From NCBI GenBank assembly GCA_030267965.1, contig BRYA01000583.1:8028-21762 (forward strand): a DNA stretch of 13,735 nt. The letters run 5' to 3'. Origin of the DNA: Triparma columacea (taxonomy: Eukaryota > Sar > Bolidophyceae > Parmales > Triparmaceae). Shown in pieces: positions 8,178 through 13,735 of this stretch (its first letter is position 1; each line of letters starts with the position of its first letter). Made by a program: the position numbers and the translations under genes. The notes beneath the pieces were generated by a model, which saw only the letters and a program-made list of their open reading frames with translations, was not told the origin of the DNA and did no database searches.

Positions 8178-8412
8178 GTTACGGAGGGTTGGTTCGAGGA
8201 GGAGAAGGAGGAGGGACATCCGTTTTAGAGAATTGCTCGAATCTTCCCCTTACTGATGGATCGTTACGGGCAAACTTTTGACGGAGTCGTGATTGAATTG
8301 GATAATTAAATTATTCATTTTATGAGAGAAAAAAAAGGTCTAAAAAGGGCGTTTTTTCATTAAAAAAAGTGCGTTTTTAATTCTAAATAGGTAAGTAAAA
8401 CGGAAATAAAAA
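8178..8412 (+). other. Transposon 3' untranslated / internal right region
   Basis: This AT-rich stretch after the transposase stop has several A and T homopolymers, including AAAAAAAAGG near 8330 and two GCGTTTTTT-like runs. It probably contains the transcript end. No gene was seen. Confidence 0.5.
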
Positions 8413-8457
8413 GGTAGGTAGGTAGATATTAGCCGAAATGGCTCTTAACTATTTAGG
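8413..8457 (+). repeat. Right subterminal direct repeat
   Basis: This is the same-orientation partner of 2634-2679, beginning with three GGTA units and ending in GCTCTTAACTATTTAGG. It runs straight into the right inverted repeat with no spacer, unlike the left end, so the two ends are asymmetric. Confidence 0.75.
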
Positions 8458-8459
8458 GA

Positions 8460-8496
8460 GCATAGTGTCCAAATAGTTAGTTCAGCCTACCCCCTT
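8460..8496 (-). repeat. Right terminal inverted repeat
   Basis: The reverse complement of the left end: GCATAGTG (8460-8467) pairs with CACTATGC, and GTTCAGCCTA with TAGGCTGAAC, ending in a CCCCC TT run at 8496. If the final G at 8497 is included, the end reads CAAGGGGG on the opposite strand. Confidence 0.75.
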
Positions 8497-8504
8497 GGCC
8501 AAAA
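8497..8504 (+). repeat. Right target-site duplication (GGCCAAAA)
   Basis: Identical to 2585-2592 at the left edge; see the left copy for the 8-10 bp ambiguity. Confidence 0.75.
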
Positions 8505-8596
8505 CACCAATAGCGCCCCTCAAAAGTAAAGGAATTCTCTTTCTCTAATCTAAATCCAAAACCAACGTCTCATACCGTATTTGTACACCAAAGCAA

Positions 8597-9628
8597 ATGA
8601 AATCCCAACATTGCAAACTCGCAATTATGACGTTCATGACGTATATATTCCTAAATCTGTTAATAATGACATCTCCATCCGCCAGCAAAGTCCTCCCCCC
8701 CTCAATAACTACCTCCTCCCGCTCTTCTGAGCCCTCAGTTACTACGTCACGAATTAGTAGCTCAGGAATAGCTTGGACTCCCGATGTATTTCACGATTTA
8801 TTTAAAGGTATAGAAGAGGAGAAGAAGTTAAAAAGGAAGATAAAAAGAAGGTCAAAGAGAAGTCGCTTTAAAAAACAACATACCAGAAACAACGAAAACA
8901 ACGTACCCTCACTATACAACCCACTATCACCCTCTGATACTGCTCTACTTATCGATCTAACCGAATCCTTAAGAGAGACAGTATCACGACTAGCCTTCTC
9001 AACCCCAAACATATGGTCCCCTTGTTCATCTAGTTCCACCGTAAAAGTCTGGAAGACATACTCAGACATACTAACCGGTTCCGGTTACGACACCATGCCC
9101 TGCATAAAGGCCGCCCGGGTTATGAACAGAAGCCCGAAGGAGTGCTTTGAACTTTTTAAAAATGACGAGAGAGTGGGGGAGTATAACGATAACTGCGTCG
9201 AGCTTGAAGATATCGCACGTCTACAATACGGGGGTGGGGTTGGGGGGGGTAATGAGGTAAAGGTAAACTGGTGCGCAACCGGGAAGTACGGGGTATTCGG
9301 ACCTAGGGACTTTACGACAGTCGTTAGGAACGAGGAAACAGAGGATGGGGGGTATTTGAGCGTGGCGACGGCGATTGATATGGAAGGGTATAAGGGACTA
9401 GGGAGGAGGGAGGGGTACGTCAGAAGCAGGATCGTACTCAGCGCGAGCTTCATGAAACCCGTAGAGGGGGAGGATGGGAAATGCGAGTTCTGGCAACTTA
9501 CAAAGGTGGGGGAACTGGGGGGAGTGGCTAATACGAGGATCGCGAAGAAGATTCAGAGCAAACTTTTGGAGAGGGCGCCGATTGACTTCCTGGAGAGATT
9601 CGGGAAGGCCGTGGTTAAGAAGAAGTGA
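8597..9628 (+). CDS. START-domain lipid-binding protein with signal-like N-terminus
   Basis: A 343-residue protein from the ATG at 8597. Residues 8-26 are hydrophobic and followed by SPSAS, which looks like a signal peptide or anchor. Residues 77-94 are strongly basic. From about 145 to 342 the sequence follows the START fold. A WKTYSDI-like start is followed by MPCIKAARVMNRSPKECFELFKNDER. Then comes GPRDFTTVVRN (233-244, matching the PRDF core motif), GYLSVATAID, GYVRSRIVLSASFMKP (273-288), and a C-terminal helix (312-336) that would close the lipid cavity. START domains bind sterols, phospholipids or ceramide. The ligand cannot be predicted here. A plastid pre-sequence is possible, but the cleavage region SAS-K lacks the Phe typical of heterokont plastid signals. 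The gene starts about 90 bp from the transposon edge, so the element may affect its promoter. Confidence 0.7.
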   Translation: MKSQHCKLAIMTFMTYIFLNLLIMTSPSASKVLPPSITTSSRSSEPSVTTSRISSSGIAWTPDVFHDLFKGIEEEKKLKRKIKRRSKRSRFKKQHTRNNENNVPSLYNPLSPSDTALLIDLTESLRETVSRLAFSTPNIWSPCSSSSTVKVWKTYSDILTGSGYDTMPCIKAARVMNRSPKECFELFKNDERVGEYNDNCVELEDIARLQYGGGVGGGNEVKVNWCATGKYGVFGPRDFTTVVRNEETEDGGYLSVATAIDMEGYKGLGRREGYVRSRIVLSASFMKPVEGEDGKCEFWQLTKVGELGGVANTRIAKKIQSKLLERAPIDFLERFGKAVVKKK

Positions 9629-9689
9629 GGTAGAGTGTTGTTTCTGATCTAAAAAAGAGAAAATGAACGTTCAAAACGCTTCCAGTTAC

Positions 9690-9800
9690 ATCCCCCCCCC
9701 CCTCCTCCCCCCCATCTCCGTATGTTCTCACGCCGTTTTCTTCTTCTTTTTCTTCTTCTTCTTCCCTCCTCCCCCCTCTCCCTCTCCCCTCCCTCCTCCC
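9690..9800. repeat. C-homopolymer and TTC microsatellite tract
   Basis: Runs of 7-12 C are followed by (TTC/TTTTC)n and CCCTCT repeats. This is the junction between two convergent genes. The TTC part encodes a poly-Lys tail in the minus-strand gene. Confidence 0.85.
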
Positions 9801-10786
9801 TTAACCTCCGCCCTAAACCCCCCCTTCAATCTCCTTATACCCTCAACAGCTGCCTGTCTCCTCTCCCCCCATCTCCCCCCGTATATACCGGCAACAGTAA
9901 AACCTACAGCGTACGCCCCAACCTCACTTCTAAGCGCCTCACAAACTTGGGAACCAAGAGGGAGGAGTGGGGAGAGGTATGATGAGCATTGTTGAGGGGG
10001 GAGGATACGGATGAAGAATAAGAGGAGTGCTAGGAGCATTAGGGTACGCTTTAAGAGCACGGGTAATGCGGAGGGCTTGTAATAACAGGTTTTTGAAGGG
10101 ACTAACACAACTGTTACTATATGAGAAGGGAGGGTGAAGGTTAGGGTTGGGAGGGTTGTGGTTATTGTACAGGATGATAGGGGGGAACGGAGGACGAAGT
10201 TAGGGGTGTGGGTGATACCGTTTATTGAAACGGTGTGGGGGACGAGACGGAGAGACTCGTATAGGGAAGAGGTTGACATGGAGGAGGATAGGGATATGGT
10301 GATGTAGTTTATGAGGGATTTTACGGAGGGTTGAGTCACGTCTATACCGGAGGACGATAAATCTTTGGGTTTCGGGTGCTTCGTATCATCAAACGTAACG
10401 ACATCCTCATCCTCACCCTCAACCTTAACACTTTTCTTAGTGACCTTATCCCCTTCACCCATTAATAAGGCTACTATAATACCGGTCCTACCGTCTGTCC
10501 ATTTCCCTATTCTCTCACTGTAAACCCTAACCCCTAGTTCAAGCGTGTCCAGTTGTCCAGTAATAACCAACCACGATACTTCTTCACCGTGGTGAGGATG
10601 AGCTTTTAAGTACTTAAGGAGTAGAGAGGGTAAGGTGGAAGGGAGAGGGGTTGGTAAATCGGTTAGGAGAGAAGAGGTGGAACGACTGAAAGCTGTAGGA
10701 GGGGATACGAGAGACTTGAAAGTCATGATGGATGGGGGCCAAGAAATGTGGATGAGGGATTGAAGGGACCCTCCTTTATTTAACAT
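9728..10786 (-). CDS. Unrecognised protein with predicted membrane segments
   Basis: A 352-residue frame from the first in-frame ATG at 10786. No known family was recognised. Residues about 1-60 are Ser/Pro/Leu-rich. A mixed region (about 65-115, HGEEVSWLVITGQLDTLELG and onward) looks globular. Residues 118-150 are acidic and charged. A strong hydrophobic helix (about 245-262, with LMLLALLLFFIRIL) is a likely membrane span, and a weaker one lies at 289-304 (VGAYAVGFTVAG). The C-terminus is Gly-rich and then poly-Lys, encoded by the TTC microsatellite, so its length is unreliable and stop position may vary. The gene is head-to-tail with the nicotinamidase and convergent with the START gene. 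Long open frame and sensible composition support it, but homology is lacking. Confidence 0.5.
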   Translation of the reverse strand: MLNKGGSLQSLIHISWPPSIMTFKSLVSPPTAFSRSTSSLLTDLPTPLPSTLPSLLLKYLKAHPHHGEEVSWLVITGQLDTLELGVRVYSERIGKWTDGRTGIIVALLMGEGDKVTKKSVKVEGEDEDVVTFDDTKHPKPKDLSSSGIDVTQPSVKSLINYITISLSSSMSTSSLYESLRLVPHTVSINGITHTPNFVLRSPLSSCTITTTLPTLTFTLPSHIVTVVLVPSKTCYYKPSALPVLLKRTLMLLALLLFFIRILPPQQCSSYLSPLLPLGSQVCEALRSEVGAYAVGFTVAGIYGGRWGERRQAAVEGIRRLKGGFRAEVKGGGRGEGEGGGGKKKKKKKKKTA

Positions 10787-10799
10787 TTTTACCGAACGT

Positions 10800-10911
10800 T
10801 TACATTTCAAGGTTTAAAAAAAATAAAACGTAGGTAGACTCCACGTAGTAGACCCTCCCGTCTAAATTCAATTTTAAGTCCATATCGTTAATTTGAATAT
10901 AGATCAAGAAT
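10800..10911 (-). other. Possible second exon of the nicotinamidase gene
   Basis: The upstream frame ends GAC GTT AGG TGA, and its last bases form a strong donor AG|GTGAG. A TTTTCTATAG|A acceptor lies 37 nt downstream. Splicing keeps the Arg codon (AG+A) and adds 37 residues: RFLIYIQINDMDLKLNLDGR, then VYYVESTYVLFFLNLEM, before TAA at 10800. The peptide looks protein-like, but a 37-nt intron would be very short, and the exon end lies only 13 nt from the next start. Confidence 0.35.
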
Positions 10912-10944
10912 CTATAGAAAATCCCCCCCCTCCCCTTCTTCCTC

Positions 10945-11772
10945 TCACCTAACGTCTCCGCATTCCACGACCTCCCCCCCATTATCCTCCACCCACTCCA
11001 GGAATTTCTTCCCCTCCTCCTCAAACCCCGGCACATCGCTGCACCCGTCTTTAAGTACCTTAACAATCCCCTTAAATTCCGGCAGTATATCCCTAACCGA
11101 GAAGTTAACACAGTGGCTCCTAGCTTGTCCTCCTACATAGATCTCCTCATACTCATTAAGCTCCTCCATTAAACCCTCGTTAAACGACGTCGCAGGATCA
11201 CCCGGTATCTCAACCTCGGCGCGCATGCATGAGTACATCTCAGTAGAGCGGTTTAAACCCTTCTGCACCCACCTAACCTCACACCCCGGGTTGTTACCTA
11301 GCCATGTATTAACCCCTGCTAAGACGGTCGCGTCAACGGTATGACCAACTGTACCGACTAAGCAGTGTACAGGCCATATACATAACGTGAAGTTACCAGC
11401 AGTCGATAGGGACTGGGTGTAGGATAGACCCCAGGCTTGATCGGAGGGGTTTGAGGTTGACCATTTTCCTGACGCAACGTCGGAGTGAGTTATTAAGGTG
11501 AAGGGAGAAGGGTGATTACCAAGGGAATCAACCCAGTAACCAGGGTGTGCGATGTCGTATAAATGATGTGAGTCTAGGGTTATGAATAACTTTGTGAAGG
11601 GGGAGGGGTGGAGGGAGAGGAGGGAGGATAACTTTGAAGCGTCTGAAGAGGCGGTTGGGATTGCAAGAGAACCTGAGGGATGGAAATCTACCTGGGGATC
11701 TATTAGGAGGAGCTGGAGGGGGGATGGGGGTGTGTGGGGGGATTGTATGGGAGTTAGATCATATGTGTTCAT
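10945..11772 (-). CDS. Nicotinamidase / isochorismatase-family hydrolase
   Basis: A 275-residue protein from the ATG at 11772 (MNTYDLTP). Another in-frame ATG at 11784 lies inside the AT repeat and is less likely. The family motifs are in order. D25 in LLLIDPQVDF is the catalytic Asp. D67-S-H69 and H76 in TLDSHHLYDIAHPGYW match metal ligands. IWPVHCLVGTVG (132-143) is the cis-peptide region. K171 in VQKG is the catalytic Lys, and C221 in GGQARSHCVNFSVRDI is the nucleophile. Known enzymes of this type hydrolyse nicotinamide to nicotinate in NAD salvage. The GQAxSHC signature and metal site favour nicotinamidase over isochorismatase. Cytosolic location is likely, since no signal is evident. An 11-codon upstream ORF begins at 11804. 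A short C-terminal exon may follow (10800-10911). Confidence 0.8.
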   Translation of the reverse strand: MNTYDLTPIQSPHTPPSPLQLLLIDPQVDFHPSGSLAIPTASSDASKLSSLLSLHPSPFTKLFITLDSHHLYDIAHPGYWVDSLGNHPSPFTLITHSDVASGKWSTSNPSDQAWGLSYTQSLSTAGNFTLCIWPVHCLVGTVGHTVDATVLAGVNTWLGNNPGCEVRWVQKGLNRSTEMYSCMRAEVEIPGDPATSFNEGLMEELNEYEEIYVGGQARSHCVNFSVRDILPEFKGIVKVLKDGCSDVPGFEEEGKKFLEWVEDNGGEVVECGDVR

Positions 11773-11983
11773 ATATATATACATATATATACGTATATAC
11801 ACATGTTTGAACTTACAGCTTTTTTTGACGTCATATTAGGGTATTAATGAAGATATTGGGTTAAGATATGGGATTTGGCAGAAAGGATTTCAGAGGAATT
11901 CTTGGGCCAATCTCGCTCCCAAAAGTGTCTCCTCCAAAAGGTCCCCAAAAAACGCAAATTGGCTTATAAATAATAAACAAGAC
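11773..11983. promoter_or_regulatory. Divergent promoter region with CRE-like site
   Basis: This 211-bp spacer lies between the minus-strand nicotinamidase start and the plus-strand CysRS start, so it must drive both. It contains an AT/ACGT repeat (11770-11800) and the full palindrome TGACGTCA at 11826-11833, a bZIP (CRE-type) consensus. A TATAAATAA lies at 11965-11973, only about 20 bp from the CysRS ATG, which is too close to be a typical TATA box. Regulation through the bZIP site is inference. Confidence 0.4.
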
Positions 11984-13735
11984 ATGCAGACAACGCGAAT
12001 ATTCCAAACAATCAACTTTGTAAAAAGAAATCAATCTAGTTGTGTGTTATTCAACAAATATATCACACCAACACGACATGGAAATATAAGAAATATAACA
12101 AGTACCACAAATACGACCTACAACTGCGTATATTTCCCATATTACAATAGAAACACTACAAATACCGCCATAACTTTATCCACAAGGGCATACATACACT
12201 CCTCCAACATTAAATCACCCATTAACTCTTCCATCGACTCCCCCATTAACTCAACAATCAATTCCTCCCTCAACTCCTCCCTCAACTCATCAATCAACTC
12301 ATCCACCTCCACAACCACCTCCACAACCTCATTCTCAACATCTTCCTCCACACCCATCTCCAAAAACCCCACCTCCAAACCCAATACTTCCAAACCCAAT
12401 AAATCCTTGCCCACCCTCTGGTACATATGCGGTCCAACAGTATACTCCCCTCCCCACCTCGGTCATTACCGTACCTACCTCCTCTTCGATTACTCCCGTC
12501 GTTGGTCCCCCACCCGTCTAATAATCGGCATGGGCTGTACAGACGTTGACGACAAGATTGTATCAGTCGCATTAAAACGTGATCTACCAGGCGTCGAGGG
12601 CGTGAAGAAGGTCGCGAGACAGTACGAGGAGGAATTCTGGGAGGGGCTAGCAAACGTGAACGTACCTAAGCCAGACCATATACTACGTGTATCTGAACAT
12701 ATGGTTGAAATAGTTGAGTATGTAAACGAGCTGATTAAAAGGGAGGCTGCGTACGTTGTTGAGGGGGACGGGGTTTACTTTGATACTGGTGTTATGGATA
12801 GACGCAGGAAGAAGTATGGATTGGGGTACGGGGAATTCTTTGGGAGAGGTATTACTATTGAAGGGTGGAGGAGGGGGGTGGAGGAGGAAGAGGAGAATGA
12901 GGGGAGTGGAAAGGGGAAGGGGGGAGGGAAGAAGGTAAGTTAGAGAAGAAAGTGAGAGAGAGGGGGGAGGGGAGATTTGTTTAGGGATGTACAAAGGCAC
13001 GGTTCTTCAAATCTAGATATCCAGTTTCCAAAATAAATAATTACCAACGCAGCTTCTCACGACACCTCATCCCCCCCACCCCCCCCACCCCACCAACAGT
13101 GCGTTCGTGACTTTGCGCTTTGGAAGTTCCACCCTCCCTCCCCAACCTCCGTATCCTGGCCATCCCCTTGGGGTCCCGGTCGTCCAGGTTGGCACATAGA
13201 GTGTTCCGCCTTCGTCCGCTCCCTCGAGACCCTCGTATCCACCCGGATTAAGAGGAACGTTAGAGTGCAATTGCATGGGGGGGGGAGGGACCTTATTTTC
13301 CCACACCATGAGAACGAGGTCGCGCAGAGTACCGTTGTTGAATGCGGGGAGGGGACGGGGAGGGATACCTGGGTTAGCGATTGGAGGCATACCGGCCACG
13401 TGGTTGGTGGGGAGGGGGTTAAAATGAGCAAGAGCGACGGGACGGGGGTGGGGCTGGGGGAGGTTGAGGGGGACGTTTTTAGATGGTGGTGTCTGGAGGG
13501 GGGGAGGTGGGATAGAGATGTTGAGTGGGGGGAGGAGAGGAAAGTTGAAGCGGAAAGGAAGGGGAGGAGAGTTAGGGAGTTCTTCATGGGACGGGGGAGG
13601 AAGGAACAGGAGGAGGGGGAGGAGGAGGGGGAAGGTAAAGGGTGGGAGGTCGTGGAAGAGGTGAGTGGGGAGAATGCCGTTTTTTTTTTCAAGACGGACA
13701 GGGAATCTCCGGTCCCTCACACCTTTCACTTCAAC
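11984..13735 (+). CDS. Cysteinyl-tRNA synthetase, two exons seen, 3' end outside window
   Basis: Exon 1 is 11984-12934 and exon 2 starts at 13100 and is open to the window edge; 529 residues are visible. The enzyme charges tRNA-Cys. Residues 146-161 ([13 protein letters not shown]) carry the class I HIGH motif. TDVDDKI follows, then DFALWK at 321-326, [13 protein letters not shown] (341-353), [18 protein letters not shown] and KMSKSDG at 425-431. Expected zinc ligands C149, C352, H386 and E390 are all present. Residues 1-145 are a basic, Asn/Ser/Thr-rich leader with [11 protein letters not shown] near 64-74, like a mitochondrial presequence. A tandem 12-bp repeat (12219-12303) encodes INSS/LNSS units. 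After KMSKS, the [14 protein letters not shown] stretch resembles eukaryotic CysRS. The tail is Glu/Gly-rich and low complexity. Dual or organellar targeting is inferred. Confidence 0.85.
12219..12303 (+). repeat. 12-bp tandem repeat in the CysRS leader
   Basis: Imperfect units of the type TCCCTCAACTCC / TCAATCAACTCA encode INSS, LNSS and related tetrapeptides at residues about 80-107. Confidence 0.75.
12935..13099 (+). other. Intron of the CysRS gene
   Basis: A 165-nt GT-AG intron with a near-perfect donor (AAG|GTAAGT) and an acceptor CCAACAG|TGC behind a long C/A tract. The phase is 0 on both sides. Unspliced, the frame stops at 12943. Spliced, it proceeds directly into CVRDFALWK, the conserved CysRS continuation. 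Confidence 0.85.

Larger units (their letters stand above)
2593..8496 (+). mobile_element. Complete P-superfamily-like DNA transposon
   Basis: The element is about 5.9 kb. Its imperfect terminal inverted repeats begin CAAGGGGCAGGCTGAAC on the left and, on the complementary strand, AAGGGGGTAGGCTGAAC on the right. Matching blocks ATTT and CACTATGC continue to about 37 bp. Both outer edges carry GGCCAAAA. Inside the ends lie same-orientation subterminal repeats of about 46 bp. The only long gene is an intact transposase with P/THAP9-type catalytic motifs, so the copy may be autonomous. The exact boundary is uncertain by 1-2 bases because the duplication and termini share bases. The element lies between the DOT1-like and START genes in what would otherwise be a spacer of roughly 360 bp. 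Confidence 0.8.

Noticed and set aside
2593..8496. Classification as a hAT element
   Set aside because: The 8-bp duplication and CA-start ends fit hAT too, but the transposase lacks the hAT C-terminal dimerisation pattern. It does show the P/THAP9 motifs DGPHDAKRVR and NPLENSFRYLRDLCGAG.
9663..9995. Plus-strand Pro/Ser/Phe-rich frames
   Set aside because: They arise from C-homopolymers and TTC repeats, opposite the unrecognised membrane protein frame.
12142..12653. Minus-strand Glu/Val- and Arg/Trp-rich frames
   Set aside because: Antisense of the CysRS leader repeats and catalytic start; no independent support.
13057..13729. Two long minus-strand Pro/Ser-rich open frames
   Set aside because: The plus strand here encodes conserved CysRS motifs (GWHIECS, FPHHENE, KMSKS); the minus frames are shadows of G-rich codons.

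Overview
This window looks like a compact nuclear genome of a unicellular eukaryote. Genes are closely packed on both strands, and two are interrupted by short GT-AG introns that restore conserved protein families when removed. Gene-dense spacing, many G/C homopolymers and microsatellites, and a DOT1-like methyltransferase would suit a marine microalga such as a stramenopile, but no gene here is lineage-diagnostic, so this assignment is an inference.

Left part (1-2592). A minus-strand gene may start at 21 and run off the left edge. A small twin CX9C (CHCH-type) protein lies at 657-929 on the minus strand. A two-exon DOT1-fold methyltransferase is at 1393-2327 on the plus strand.

Centre (2593-8496). 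About 5.9 kb is an apparently complete DNA transposon. It has imperfect inverted ends of about 37 bp and an 8-bp direct duplication GGCCAAAA at both outer edges. Subterminal repeats sit inside the ends, and one uninterrupted 1563-residue transposase fills most of the interior. The transposase carries the DDE-type core pattern of the P-element/THAP9 superfamily: D522, D650, a D704-x2-H707 motif and E902 in a conserved context. Around this core are an N-terminal C2H2/BED-like finger in place of a THAP domain and a C-terminal array of Cys/His motifs. The element sits in the short intergenic space between the methyltransferase gene and a START-domain gene, so it appears not to have broken a recognisable gene. 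This is the most notable object in the window.

Right part (8497-13735). A START-domain lipid-binding protein with a signal-like N-terminus is at 8597-9628 (plus). It converges on an unrecognised membrane protein at 9728-10786 (minus). Next is a nicotinamidase/isochorismatase-family hydrolase at 10945-11772 (minus), which may have a tiny intron and a C-terminal second exon at 10800-10911. Divergent from it is a cysteinyl-tRNA synthetase starting at 11984 (plus). This gene is split by a 165-nt intron, carries a long Asn/Ser/Thr-rich mitochondrial-type leader, and runs off the right edge. The host genes are ordinary housekeeping or metabolic functions (NAD salvage, tRNA charging, lipid transfer, protein methylation, mitochondrial intermembrane space) with no sign of a shared pathway.
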